From Phreatobacter sp. (GTDB taxonomy: Bacteria; Pseudomonadota; Alphaproteobacteria; Rhizobiales; Phreatobacteraceae): DNA of 64,000 nucleotides. The position numbers and the translations under genes are program-made. The notes under the pieces are model-generated. The model saw only the letters and a program-made list of their open reading frames with translations. It searched no databases and was not told the DNA's origin. The stretch lies in contig NZ_JALHMP010000008.1 of assembly GCF_022843985.1 (NCBI RefSeq), forward strand, positions 62,001 through 126,000. Reading direction: 5' to 3'. Shown here one piece after another: positions 19,907 through 29,860 of this stretch. Positions within the stretch are counted from its first letter, which is position 1; every line of letters starts with the position of its first letter.

Positions 19907-20503
19907 TCACCCGCCGATCTCCGCCATCAGCGCGGCGACCGAGGCGATCCGCGCCACCGGCTTCAGCCCGGCAATGGCCTCGTCATGCACCTGCGGCGAG
20001 AAGGCCGCGCAGCCATCGGCGATGACGGTCACGTGGAAGTCGCGGACATGGGCGTCGCGCACCGTCGAGGCGACACCGCCATTGGTGACGATGCCGCAGG
20101 CGAGGAGCGTGTCGATGCCTGCCTTCTTCAGCACCCATTCAAGCCGCGACATGTAGAAGGCGGAATAGGCGACCTTCTCCACCTTGATGTCGACCGGCTG
20201 CAGGGCGTCCACCGTGTCGTGGCCCCAGGAGCCGGGCACGAAATCGCCGCTTCCGAGGAAGGGACGCAACTGCTTCAGATGGTCGGAGATGAAGGGCTCG
20301 CCGCCCTTGCCCGGGACGAGGGTGAAATGGGTGGAGACGATCCAGCCTCCCCTCGCCCGGATCAGGTCGGCCAGCGGCTTCAGGCGTTCCGGCAGCGCGG
20401 CGATCTCGGGCGCGGACTGCCGCGCCCGGCCATAGGCGCCGTCGGGGTGGAGGAAGTCGTTCTGCAGGTCGCAGACGAGCAGCGCGGTGCGGGCGAGATC
20501 CAT
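19907..20503 (-). CDS. isochorismatase-fold cysteine-hydrolase family protein (Cys position is Gly)
   Basis: TALLVCDLQNDFLHPDGAYG, VEKVAYSAF, ACGIVTNGGVASTVRDAHVRDFHVTVIADGCAAFS. Confidence 0.85.
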   Translation of the reverse strand: MDLARTALLVCDLQNDFLHPDGAYGRARQSAPEIAALPERLKPLADLIRARGGWIVSTHFTLVPGKGGEPFISDHLKQLRPFLGSGDFVPGSWGHDTVDALQPVDIKVEKVAYSAFYMSRLEWVLKKAGIDTLLACGIVTNGGVASTVRDAHVRDFHVTVIADGCAAFSPQVHDEAIAGLKPVARIASVAALMAEIGG

Positions 20504-22548
20504 CAGGCGCCTTCCAGGACGAGGTTGCCGAAGCGGTCGACGCGCGCCCGCTGCCCGGGCGGCACGAGGATCGTGGCGTCCGGCTGTTCGAGCACGGCCG
20601 GGCCCTCCACCACCGCATCGACCGGCAGGTCAAGGCGGGAGAAGACCGCCGCCTCGCGCCAGCCGCCGAACCAGACGGGACGGCTGCCGGTGCGCGCCTT
20701 GGCCAAGGACGCGGAGGCCTCCGGCGCCAGCGCGGCGAGGTCGATGGCCGGGCGGCGGCCGATGGCCGTGGTGCGCAGGTTGACGATGCGGATGCCGAGG
20801 CCGGGAAGCAGGCGGGAAAAGGCCCGCGAATAGGCGGCCTCGAAGGCCTTCCCGACGATAGCGGCGGTGATGCCGGTGCGGCCCCCGGTCAGCGTCACCG
20901 GCAACGGCACGGCGACGGTGTGGGTCTGCCCGAGATAATGCATGTCGAGTTCGTAGGTGACGTCGATCCGCCCGACGGTGAGGCCGGCGCCGGCGACGAC
21001 GGCGTGGGCGGCCGCGCCCTCCTCCGCCATACGGCGATCGAGGGCCTCGGCATCGAGGCTGCCGAGCACGAGGTTCAGCGTCTGCACCTGGTCGTGGCGG
21101 ATATCGGCCATGACGCAGCCCATGGCCGAGGTGACACCGGGAAAGCGCGGCACCAGCGCCGCCTTGAGGCCGATATCGGCGATCAGGGCGCCGGCATGCA
21201 AAGCGCCGCCACCACCGAAGGGCACGAAGGCGAAAGTCCCGGGATCGTGGCCGCGCTCCACCGAGACGAGGCGGATGGCGCCGGCCATGCGCGCATCGGC
21301 GATGCGCACGACCGCCTCGGCCGCCTCCTCCGGCGTGAGGCCGAGCGGTTCCCCGACATGGCGGGCGAGCGCCCGCCGCGCCGCCTCGACGTCGAGCCGC
21401 TGGAGCTTGCCGCCGATGGGTCGGTCGGCATTGATGCGACCGAGCACGATGTTGGCGTCGGTGAGCGTCGGGCGGTCGTTGCCCTGCCCATAGGCCACGG
21501 GGCCGGGGCGCGAGCCCGCGCTTTCGGGACCGACCTCGAGAAAGCCGCCGCGGTCGACGCGGGCAATAGAGCCGCCGCCTGCCCCGATCGTGGTGATCTC
21601 GATCATCGGCGAGCGGATGACGAGGCCGAAATCGATGGTGGTCTGGGAGGCCAGAGCCGCCTCGCCGCCGGCGATCAGCGACACGTCGAAGGAGGTGCCG
21701 CCGAGGTCGCCGGTGATGATGTCAGGAAAGCCGGCGGCGGTGGCGATGGCCGCCGCGGCGATGACGCCGGCGGCGGGGCCCGACAGGGCCGTGCGCACCG
21801 GCAGGCGGCGGGCGGTCGCCGTCGACATGACGCCGCCATTGGACTGGACGATGTGGAAGGCGCCGGCAAAGGCCTCGCCCGCCAGTGCCGCTTCCAGCTT
21901 GGCGAGATAGGAGCCGACGACGGGTTGCAGGTAGGCGTTGAGCGCGGTGGTCGAGGCCCGCTCGAACTCGCGGATCTCCGGCAGGATCTCGGAGGAGACC
22001 GAAACGTGCTCGTTCGGCCAGACAGCGCGGGCGGCCGCGGCCGCGGCCCTCTCGTTGGTGGGATTGGCATAGGCGTTGACGAAGACGACGGCGAGCGCCG
22101 TCGCGCCCGCGGCGACCAGGGCCCGCGCCGCGGCGGCCACCTCCACCGGGTCCACCGCCTGACGCACCGTGCCGTCGGCGAGGGTCCGCTCGGCGACCTC
22201 GACGCGCAGGTCGCGGTCGGCGATGGGGGTGAAGTCGCCCCACAGGCCCCAGGTGTTGCGGCGGTCGCGGCGGCGCATCTCCAGCACGTCGCGGAATCCC
22301 GTGGTGGTGATGACGCCGATACGCGCGCCCTTGCGCTCCAGCAGCGCATTGGTACCGACCGTCGTGCCGTGGACGATGGAGCCGAGGTCCGACAGGGCGC
22401 CGAAAGTCTTCAGCCCCTCAAGGAAGCCAACGGCCTCATCACCGCGGTTGGACGGGACCTTGGCGGTGCGGAACGTGCCGGTCGCCTCGTCCAGGAAGAA
22501 CAGATCGGTGAAGGTGCCACCGACATCGACGCCGACGAGGGTGGTCAT
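20503..22548 (-). CDS. hydantoinase/oxoprolinase subunit A (HyuA family)
   Basis: MTTLVGVDVGGTFTDLFFLDE start at 22548; GTTVGTNALLERKGARIGVITTTGFRDVLEM. ORF-track start at 22911 is an artefactual extension. Confidence 0.93.
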   Translation of the reverse strand: MTTLVGVDVGGTFTDLFFLDEATGTFRTAKVPSNRGDEAVGFLEGLKTFGALSDLGSIVHGTTVGTNALLERKGARIGVITTTGFRDVLEMRRRDRRNTWGLWGDFTPIADRDLRVEVAERTLADGTVRQAVDPVEVAAAARALVAAGATALAVVFVNAYANPTNERAAAAAARAVWPNEHVSVSSEILPEIREFERASTTALNAYLQPVVGSYLAKLEAALAGEAFAGAFHIVQSNGGVMSTATARRLPVRTALSGPAAGVIAAAAIATAAGFPDIITGDLGGTSFDVSLIAGGEAALASQTTIDFGLVIRSPMIEITTIGAGGGSIARVDRGGFLEVGPESAGSRPGPVAYGQGNDRPTLTDANIVLGRINADRPIGGKLQRLDVEAARRALARHVGEPLGLTPEEAAEAVVRIADARMAGAIRLVSVERGHDPGTFAFVPFGGGGALHAGALIADIGLKAALVPRFPGVTSAMGCVMADIRHDQVQTLNLVLGSLDAEALDRRMAEEGAAAHAVVAGAGLTVGRIDVTYELDMHYLGQTHTVAVPLPVTLTGGRTGITAAIVGKAFEAAYSRAFSRLLPGLGIRIVNLRTTAIGRRPAIDLAALAPEASASLAKARTGSRPVWFGGWREAAVFSRLDLPVDAVVEGPAVLEQPDATILVPPGQRARVDRFGNLVLEGA

Positions 22549-24197
22549 GCCTTCGCTCCGGTCACATAGCCGAGCCGCTGATCGCGCGCGGTCGCCGCCG
22601 GATCGCGCCCGGCGGGATCGCCGAAGCCGCCGCCGCCCGGTGTCTCCAGCCTGACACGGCCGCCCAGGCCAAGCTTCACCCCGGTGACCTTGGAGGCCAT
22701 GGGCGGGGTCCCGGTGACGCCGCCATCGGTCCAGGTGAAACGGTTGAGAGCCCCCTCCCCGCCGCCATTGACGCCGAAGGGCGCGAAGCGGCCGCGTTCG
22801 CCGAGCAGGAAGACGTCGGCCCCGCGCGGGTCCAGCACCTCGATCTCGTAGATGGCGCCGAGGCCGCCGCGATGGGCGCCCAGGCCGGCGGAATCGGGCC
22901 GTAGCGCCCATTGCGTGAACAGGATGGGATAGGCTGCCTCGAGGATCTCCACCGGCGGCATGGTGGCGGTCGAGATCGGATTGTTGGCGTGGTTGAGCCC
23001 GTCACTCTCGGGATTGCCGCCGAGACCGCCGCCGAAGAAGTTGAACATCACCCAGCGGCTGCCATCGGCGCGATGACCGGCCATGGAGAGGGCGTTGATC
23101 GTGCCGAAGGGGCCGGCGGTGGCGCGATCGGGCACCGCCTTCGCCAGGGCGCCGAAGACGACCCCGATGAGGCGCAGGATCGTCTCGGTATAGCCAGCCA
23201 TGGGCTTGGGCGCCCCGGCGCCCAGCAGGGTCGTCCCCGGCACGATGAAGGTGATCGGCTTGAGGCACCCGGCATTGGCCGGCACATCGGTGAAGACATG
23301 CTTGAGCGCGACATAGCAGGCAGCGATCGTCGTCGGCACGGAGATGTTGATCGGGCCGGCGCAGGGCGGCGAGGAGCGCGAGAAGTCGAGCACCATGGTC
23401 TCGCCCGCGATGGTGAGGTCGAGCGCCACCGTCAGCCGCGCGTCGACGATGCCGTCATTGTCGAGATAGTCCTCAAAGGCATAGGTGCCGTCCGGGAGCG
23501 CGGCGATCGCCTCGCGCATAAGCGCCTCGGCGCGGCTGGAAAAGGCGACGAAGGCCCGGTCGATGGTGGCGGCGCCATACTGGTCGAGCAGGGCCTTGAG
23601 CCTGATCTCGCCGAGATCGAGCGCGTTGAGCTGGCCGTTGAGGTCGCCCCAGTTCGAATTCGGCAGGCGGGAATTGGCGGTGAGGATGTCGAGGATGTCC
23701 TGCCGGGTCTCGCCGGCCGCGACCAGCTTCACCACCGGGATCAGCACGCCTTCCTGGAAGCTCTCGGTCGCCACCGGATTGTAGCCGCCAGGGACATTGC
23801 CGCCGATGTCGAGCCAATGGCCGGCCGAGGCGAGCCAGCAGAACAGGGCGCCGTCACGGAAGACCGGCCGGACCAGCCGGAAATCATTGAGATGGGTGCC
23901 GCCGGCATAGGGGTCGTTGAAGATGAAGGTGTCGCCCGGGGCAAGCCCGCCCTGGGCCTTCACCTTGTCGATCACCGCCTTGACGGCGAAGGCCATGGCA
24001 CCAACGAAGATCGGCAGGCCCTTGGTGCCCTGGACCAGCGTGTCTCCGGTATCGCGGTGGTAGAGGCCGTGGCAGGCATCGCGCGCCTCGGCGATGATCG
24101 GGTTGAAGGCGGAGCGATAGAGCGTCGCGTCCATCTCGTCGGCGATCTGTTCCAGCCGCCCCTTGAGGACCGCGAGGGTGACGGGATCGAGCGTCAT
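22545..24197 (-). CDS. hydantoinase subunit B (HyuB family)
   Basis: MTLDPVTLAVLKGRLEQIADEMDATLYRSAFNPIIAEARDACHGLYH...FNDPYAGGTHLNDF. Confidence 0.93.
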   Translation of the reverse strand: MTLDPVTLAVLKGRLEQIADEMDATLYRSAFNPIIAEARDACHGLYHRDTGDTLVQGTKGLPIFVGAMAFAVKAVIDKVKAQGGLAPGDTFIFNDPYAGGTHLNDFRLVRPVFRDGALFCWLASAGHWLDIGGNVPGGYNPVATESFQEGVLIPVVKLVAAGETRQDILDILTANSRLPNSNWGDLNGQLNALDLGEIRLKALLDQYGAATIDRAFVAFSSRAEALMREAIAALPDGTYAFEDYLDNDGIVDARLTVALDLTIAGETMVLDFSRSSPPCAGPINISVPTTIAACYVALKHVFTDVPANAGCLKPITFIVPGTTLLGAGAPKPMAGYTETILRLIGVVFGALAKAVPDRATAGPFGTINALSMAGHRADGSRWVMFNFFGGGLGGNPESDGLNHANNPISTATMPPVEILEAAYPILFTQWALRPDSAGLGAHRGGLGAIYEIEVLDPRGADVFLLGERGRFAPFGVNGGGEGALNRFTWTDGGVTGTPPMASKVTGVKLGLGGRVRLETPGGGGFGDPAGRDPAATARDQRLGYVTGAKA

Positions 24198-25078
24198 GCC
24201 CCGCCCCCAGCCGGGTCATAGCGTTTGCCCGCCTCCAGCAGCGCGGTGGTGCCGACGATGTCGGCGAGTTCGTCGAAGGAATACATCTCCTCGCGCACCG
24301 CATCGGAAGTGCCGTCGGCCCGGAGCGTGTCATAGAACCGGCGGGCTGACTTTGCCATGGACCGGACCACACCGGCTGAAAAGACCACGAGGCTGTAGCC
24401 CATGGCCTCCAGGTCACTGACCGGCGTCATCGGCGTGCGGCCCCCCTCGACCATGTTGGCCATCAGCGGCCGGATCCGGCCGAGCCGCGCCGGGACGGCT
24501 GAGAGTTCGTCGCGGGTGCGCGGGGCCTCGACGAAAATGATGTCGGCCCCCGCCTCGGCATAACGCTCGGCCCGTTCAAAGGCCCGCTCGAAGCCCTCGA
24601 CGGCGCCGGCATCGGTGCGGCCGATGACGAGCATGCCGTTGGCGCGGGCATCCACCGCTGCCTTGATCTTGCCGACCATGTCCTCCGTCGGCATCACGTC
24701 CTTGCCGCGCAGATGGCCGCAGCGCTTGGGGAAGGTCTGGTCCTCGATCTGGATGGCTGCGGCCCCGGCCCGTTCGAAGACACGGACGGTGCGCTGGACC
24801 GAGATGGCATTGCCGAAGCCGGTATCGCCGTCGACGATCAGCGGCACGCTCACCTTGTCGGCGATGCGGGCGATGACGTTGCTCACCTCGGTCATGGTGG
24901 TGAGCCCGATATCGGGCATGCCGAGCTGCGTATAGGCGATGCCGGCACCAGTCAGGTAAAGCGCCTCGAAGCCGGCATCGACGGCGATCTGGGCGGTGAG
25001 CGGATCGACAACGCCGGGCGCGACCAGCACGGGGCGCCGGTCGAGCCGGGCGCGCAGAATCTCGGCAGGGCTGGTCAT
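24194..25078 (-). CDS. isocitrate lyase/PEP mutase superfamily C-C lyase
   Basis: VPLIVDGDTGFGN, IQIEDQTFPKRCGHLRGKDVMP (KRCGH lyase motif). Confidence 0.92.
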   Translation of the reverse strand: MTSPAEILRARLDRRPVLVAPGVVDPLTAQIAVDAGFEALYLTGAGIAYTQLGMPDIGLTTMTEVSNVIARIADKVSVPLIVDGDTGFGNAISVQRTVRVFERAGAAAIQIEDQTFPKRCGHLRGKDVMPTEDMVGKIKAAVDARANGMLVIGRTDAGAVEGFERAFERAERYAEAGADIIFVEAPRTRDELSAVPARLGRIRPLMANMVEGGRTPMTPVSDLEAMGYSLVVFSAGVVRSMAKSARRFYDTLRADGTSDAVREEMYSFDELADIVGTTALLEAGKRYDPAGGGA

Positions 25079-25139
25079 CGGCAGTCTCCGGCAAGGCGCT
25101 TGGTCATGAAAGACTTGGAAGGACAATGACGGGCCACTG

Positions 25140-25853
25140 TTACAGGCCCAGATAGGCGCGGCGCAGATCGTCGCTCGCAGCGAGGTCCGCTGCTGTCCCG
25201 GACAGCGCGAAGATGCCGTTTTCCAGAATGAAGGCACGGGAGGCAACCTCCAGCGACTGGACGACGTTCTGCTCTACGAGCAGGATAGAGAGCCCTTCGG
25301 CATGGATCTGCCGCACCAGGGTGAACATTTCCTCCACCAGCAGCGGCGAGAGGCCGAGCGAAGGCTCGTCGAGAATCAGCAGCTTCGGCTCGGCCATCAT
25401 GCCGCGGCCGATGGCGAGCATCTGCTGCTCGCCGCCCGAAAGGGTTCCCGCCAGTTGACCGCTGCGCTCGCGCAGGCGGGGAAAGGTGGAGAATACCCGC
25501 TCGAGATTGCCGGCGCGCACCGCCTTGCCGCGCCGGTAGGAGCCCAGCACGAGATTCTCGCGCACCGTCATGTTGGGGAAGATCTTGCGCCCCTCCGGGA
25601 CGTGGATCAGGCCGCGCGCGACGATCTCGCCGGGCGACGCGCGGGTGATGTTCTCGCCGAGGAAGTGGACCGTGCCAGCGCTGGAGCGCAGGATCCCCGA
25701 CAGGACCATGTTCAGCGTCGTCTTGCCAACGCCGTTGGAGCCGAGGACGGCGACGATCTCGCCGGGGGCGACGCTCATCGACAGGCCACGCAGGATTTCC
25801 GTCGCGCCATAGCCGGCGACGAGGCCGTCCACGGACAGGATCGGCTCAGCCAT
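25140..25853 (-). CDS. branched-chain amino acid-type ABC transporter ATP-binding protein, LivF-like
   Basis: Walker A GSNGVGKTT, LSGGEQQMLAIGRGMMAEPKLLILDEPSLGLSP. Confidence 0.92.
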   Translation of the reverse strand: MAEPILSVDGLVAGYGATEILRGLSMSVAPGEIVAVLGSNGVGKTTLNMVLSGILRSSAGTVHFLGENITRASPGEIVARGLIHVPEGRKIFPNMTVRENLVLGSYRRGKAVRAGNLERVFSTFPRLRERSGQLAGTLSGGEQQMLAIGRGMMAEPKLLILDEPSLGLSPLLVEEMFTLVRQIHAEGLSILLVEQNVVQSLEVASRAFILENGIFALSGTAADLAASDDLRRAYLGL

Positions 25854-26586
25854 GGGCCGCCCCCTTCTGCAGGCGTCCCGCCGCGCCGTGACCGAGATAG
25901 GCCTCGACGACCGCCGGATTGCCCACCACCTCAGCCGGCGTGCCGGCGGCGATAAGGCGACCGTTGGCGAGGACATGGACATGTTCGCACAGGCTCATCA
26001 CCGCCTGCATGACATGTTCGATCATCAGGATCGTCACCCCGGCGTCCCGGATCGCCCGGATCACCGGGATGATGTCGCGGATCTCGGAGGGGTTGAGGCC
26101 GGCTAGCACTTCGTCGAGTAAGACGAGGCGCGGACCGGTCGCCAGCGCCCGGGCGAGCTCCAGCCGCTTGCGTCCGGCCACTGTCAGCGAGGCGGCCGGG
26201 CGGCCGAGATCGGTGAGACCGACCCTCTCCGCCACCGCCCCGGCATGGGCCATGGCGTCGGCCCGGTGGGGGAAGCGCAGATAGGCGCCAACCGCGATAT
26301 TCTCCAGCACGGACAGGCCGGCAAAGGGCTGGACGATCTGGAAGGTGCGAGCGATACCGAGGACCGCGAGCCTCTCCGGCGTGCGCCCGGTGATGTCTTC
26401 GCCGCAGAAGAGCACACGACCGGCGCTCGGGGTCTGGAAGCCGGAGACCAGCGTGAAGAGCGTGGTCTTGCCGGCGCCATTCGGGCCGATGAGCCCGGTG
26501 ATCGAGCCCTCGGGCACGGTGAGGCTGACGTCGCTGACCGCGACGAGGCCGCCAAAGCGCTTGGTGAGGCTGTGGACCTCCAGCAT
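25846..26586 (-). CDS. ABC transporter ATP-binding protein, LivG-like
   Basis: LIGPNGAGKTTLFTLVSGF, GIARTFQIVQPFAGLSVLENI, LVLLDEVLAGLNPSE. Confidence 0.92.
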   Translation of the reverse strand: MLEVHSLTKRFGGLVAVSDVSLTVPEGSITGLIGPNGAGKTTLFTLVSGFQTPSAGRVLFCGEDITGRTPERLAVLGIARTFQIVQPFAGLSVLENIAVGAYLRFPHRADAMAHAGAVAERVGLTDLGRPAASLTVAGRKRLELARALATGPRLVLLDEVLAGLNPSEIRDIIPVIRAIRDAGVTILMIEHVMQAVMSLCEHVHVLANGRLIAAGTPAEVVGNPAVVEAYLGHGAAGRLQKGAAHG

Positions 26587-27587
26587 CAGCGCCCTCCCCC
26601 GGCCCTGAGGAGGCCGATGAGGCCACGCGGCGCAAAGGCGATGACGACGATCAGCAACAGGCCGTAAACGACGAGGTCGACGCCCGGAACGGCGGAGCCG
26701 AAGGCGGAGTGGATCAAGGTCTTCGCCGCCTCGCCGAGCCCGATCAGCGCGACGGCGCCGATGAGCGGGCCGAAAACCGTGCCGATGCCACCGACGATGG
26801 GGGCGAGAAGCGCCTCCACAGAGATCCAGGCCCCATAGGCGATGTTGGCGTCGACATAGAGGAACTTCTGGGTGTAGAGCGCGCCGGCCACGGCGGTGAC
26901 GGCTGCCGAGAGCGTGATCGCCTTGAGCTTGACCGTGAGCGTGTCAACGCCGAGGGCGCGGGCGGCGTCCTCGTTTTCCCTGACGGCCACGAGCCAGGCG
27001 CCGAAGCGCGAGCGCTCCAGCAGGCGGTTGAGGAGGAGAACGACGGCGACGAAACCGAGCGCGAGGTAGAAGAAGGCGGCCGGCGCCTCGAACTGCATCT
27101 GGCCAAAGCCGATGCGCAGCGGCACCAGCGTGCCGGCGGCGCCGCCGGTGATCGGGGTGGCGTTGGCGAGGATACGGAAGACCTCGGCGAAGGCGAGCGT
27201 GACCAGCGCGAAATAGGAGCCACGCAGGCGGGCGCGGAAGGCGAGCAGGCCGATCACCGCGCCGACCAGGCCGCCCAACGCCATGGCCACCGGCAGCGCC
27301 GCCCAGGCATTGACGCCGTAGCGGGTCTGCAGCACCGCCTGGGCATAGGCGCCCGTGCCGAAGAAGGCGGCGTGGCCGAAGGAGAACTGGCCGCCATAGC
27401 CGCCGGCGATGTTCCAGCCCTGTGCCGCCAGAGTGATAATCAGGATGAAGATCATCAGGTTGTAGAAGGTGTTGGCACCGGCGAAGAGGCCGGCGCTAAC
27501 GAGCATGGGCACGGCCAGCGGCAGGGCCGCAAGGGCTGCGATGGCGATGAGGATCGGGCGATAGGCGGCGAAGGTTCCGGAACTCAT
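26586..27587 (-). CDS. ABC transporter permease, LivM-like
   Basis: AGGYGGQFSFGHAAFFGTGAYAQAVL; hydrophobic; adjacent to LivG/LivH. Confidence 0.92.
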   Translation of the reverse strand: MSSGTFAAYRPILIAIAALAALPLAVPMLVSAGLFAGANTFYNLMIFILIITLAAQGWNIAGGYGGQFSFGHAAFFGTGAYAQAVLQTRYGVNAWAALPVAMALGGLVGAVIGLLAFRARLRGSYFALVTLAFAEVFRILANATPITGGAAGTLVPLRIGFGQMQFEAPAAFFYLALGFVAVVLLLNRLLERSRFGAWLVAVRENEDAARALGVDTLTVKLKAITLSAAVTAVAGALYTQKFLYVDANIAYGAWISVEALLAPIVGGIGTVFGPLIGAVALIGLGEAAKTLIHSAFGSAVPGVDLVVYGLLLIVVIAFAPRGLIGLLRAGGGR

Positions 27588-28465
27588 GCCTTCGCCCCGA
27601 ACAGGCCGGTCGGGCGAAACAGCAGGACCAGGATGAAGATGAGGAAGATGCCGATCTGGCCAAGGCTTTCGCCGAGATAGAGGCCCGACAGGCTCTCGAC
27701 GACGCCGATGACGAGGCCACCGACCAGGGCGCCTGCGATCGACCCCATGCCGCCGAGCACCACAACGGTGAAGGCGACGAGGACAAAGGCATTGCCGACC
27801 CGCGGATTGACGTAGAACGACGGCATGAGCAGGCAGGCGGCCACTGCCAGCGTCGCCGCGCCGAGGCCGAAGGTGACGGCATAGATGTGGTTGACGTCGA
27901 TGCCGACGAGGGAGGCGCCGAGCTTCTCCTTCGCCACAGCCCGGATCGCCTTGCCGGTATCGGTCAGGGCAAGGATGGCCCAGAGCGCGGCGGCGACGAC
28001 CAGCGCGACGCCGAAGCCGATGACGCGCGGCAGCGACAGCAGCGCGAAGCCGAGATCGACCACGGAGAAGGAATAGTCGAGGGTCAGCGACCGCGTGTCG
28101 GAGCGGAAGATGGCGAGGAGGAGGTTCTCGATGACGATCGACAGGCCGAGTGTCACCAGGAGGATAGCGCCGTCATCGTTGCGGCTCGCCGGCGAGATGA
28201 CAAAGCGCTGCAGGCCGTAGCCGAAGGCGAAGAACAGCGGCGTCAGCGGCAGGATGGCAAGGTAGGGATCGATGCCGAAGCCGAGATGGGCCACGAGGAC
28301 GGCGAACATGGCCAGCGTCAGCATGGCGCCATGGGCGAAGTTGATGATGTGAAGAACGCCATAGACCAGCGTCAGGCCGAGCGCCACGAGGGCATAGACG
28401 GCGCCGGTGAGCAGGCCGTTGAGCACGGCCTCAAGCACGATCTGCGGCGGATAGGACCTGAACAC
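27584..28465 (-). CDS. ABC transporter permease, LivH-like
   Basis: LTLVYGVLHIINFAHGAMLTLAMF; IRAVAKEKLGASLVGID. Confidence 0.92.
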   Translation of the reverse strand: MFRSYPPQIVLEAVLNGLLTGAVYALVALGLTLVYGVLHIINFAHGAMLTLAMFAVLVAHLGFGIDPYLAILPLTPLFFAFGYGLQRFVISPASRNDDGAILLVTLGLSIVIENLLLAIFRSDTRSLTLDYSFSVVDLGFALLSLPRVIGFGVALVVAAALWAILALTDTGKAIRAVAKEKLGASLVGIDVNHIYAVTFGLGAATLAVAACLLMPSFYVNPRVGNAFVLVAFTVVVLGGMGSIAGALVGGLVIGVVESLSGLYLGESLGQIGIFLIFILVLLFRPTGLFGAKA

Positions 28466-28541
28466 GGGAGAAGAACCTCACCGGCATGACGACCCCGCGG
28501 CGGGCGAACCGGCCGCGGGGCGGGGGAGCGGGGCGGCAGCG

Positions 28542-29759
28542 TCAGCCGGTGACCGGGAAGACCGGTTTGGCGTCGGCAAAGGTGTCAGGGAAGATCACCT
28601 TGATGTCGCCATTCTGGACCTGGGTGTTGACCGGAGCGGCGGCGGTGTTCTGGCCGTTCTCGAACTTCGTCGGACCATAGGGCATGATGTGGTCGGTGAA
28701 GGTGGAGGTCGCCATGGCCTCGATGATCTTGATGCGATCGCGCGAACCGGAGCGCTCGATGGCATCGGCAACCAGCCGCACCGAGGAATAGTTCAGCGGC
28801 ACGTTGTAGAGCCAGAAGCGGCCCGTGGCCTCGACCTGTCGGCGCAGCTCGGCTGTCTTCGGCTTGCGCGGATCGGCCCAGTGGTTGCAATCCATGACAT
28901 TGTTGGCGGCGTCGGGGAATTCACGGACAAAGCGGAAGTTCGAGGCCGCACCGTTGAGCACCGCATAGATGCCCTTGGGACGGATCCGCTGCTGCTGCAT
29001 CGTCCGGGCGAGCAGCACGAACTCGCCGTAATAACTCGACGGGATGACGAGGTCGGGGTTGAGCGCCCGGATGCGCAGGGCGACATTGGACATGTCGCGG
29101 GCCGGCGTCGGATGCGGGATGGTCTCGAGGATCTGGAAGCCGAGGGCTGACAGGCGATCGTTCATCAGCTTGGCGAGGCCCGAGCCGAAGAGGCCGTCCT
29201 CATGGACCAGCACCACGGTCTTGGCCGGCTTGCCGGCGGCATCGTTGAGCTTGACCAGGTTGTCGATGGCGGCGCGGGTCACGGCGCCGAAGCCGGGGCC
29301 GAAGCGGAAGGTGTTCTTCAGCCCACGCGAGACGATCTGGTCGGAGACGCCGACATCGACCGCATAGGCGATGTCGTAGCGCGAGGCGGCCTGCGAGGCG
29401 GCGAGGCAGATCGGCGAGGCGAAGCCGCCGACGATGGCGGAGACGCCCTCGGCATGCATCTTCTCCACCTCCTGGGAGCCCGCCTCCGGACTCGAGCGGG
29501 CGTCGCCGAAGACCATTTCGATCCTGGCGCCGCCGAGCGACTTGATGCCGCCGGCCTTGTTGATCTCGTCGATGGCAAGCTGGGCGCCGAGGCGGCCATA
29601 TTCGCCGTCCTGGGCGAGCGCCCCGGTCACCGGCTGGAGGATGCCGAGTTTCACGGGGGCGGCTTGCGCCCGCAGGAGGCCCGGGGCCGAGAGGATGGCG
29701 GCACCCGCGGCGCCGGACTTCAGAAGGCTGCGTCGCGTCGTTTCATTCCAGGCGGTCAT
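28542..29759 (-). CDS. ABC transporter substrate-binding protein, LivK-like
   Basis: Tat-like N-terminus (TRRSLLKSGAAGAAILSAPGLLRAQ) then VKLGILQPVTGALAQDGEYGRLGAQLAIDEINKAGG. Confidence 0.92.
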   Translation of the reverse strand: MTAWNETTRRSLLKSGAAGAAILSAPGLLRAQAAPVKLGILQPVTGALAQDGEYGRLGAQLAIDEINKAGGIKSLGGARIEMVFGDARSSPEAGSQEVEKMHAEGVSAIVGGFASPICLAASQAASRYDIAYAVDVGVSDQIVSRGLKNTFRFGPGFGAVTRAAIDNLVKLNDAAGKPAKTVVLVHEDGLFGSGLAKLMNDRLSALGFQILETIPHPTPARDMSNVALRIRALNPDLVIPSSYYGEFVLLARTMQQQRIRPKGIYAVLNGAASNFRFVREFPDAANNVMDCNHWADPRKPKTAELRRQVEATGRFWLYNVPLNYSSVRLVADAIERSGSRDRIKIIEAMATSTFTDHIMPYGPTKFENGQNTAAAPVNTQVQNGDIKVIFPDTFADAKPVFPVTG

Positions 29760-29860
29760 GGTCGCTCTTCTCCGTCTGTTACACTCTGAAAGACGACCGG
29801 CTTCGGCCGGTTCTTGTCATTCTGTCGAAGCCGCCAGCCGCGAGGCCGGTGGGAATCCTG

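Noticed and set aside
19907-20503. Annotation as nicotinamidase/maleamate amidohydrolase
   Set aside because: The nucleophilic Cys position is Gly, so a standard Cys-amidase call is not supported.
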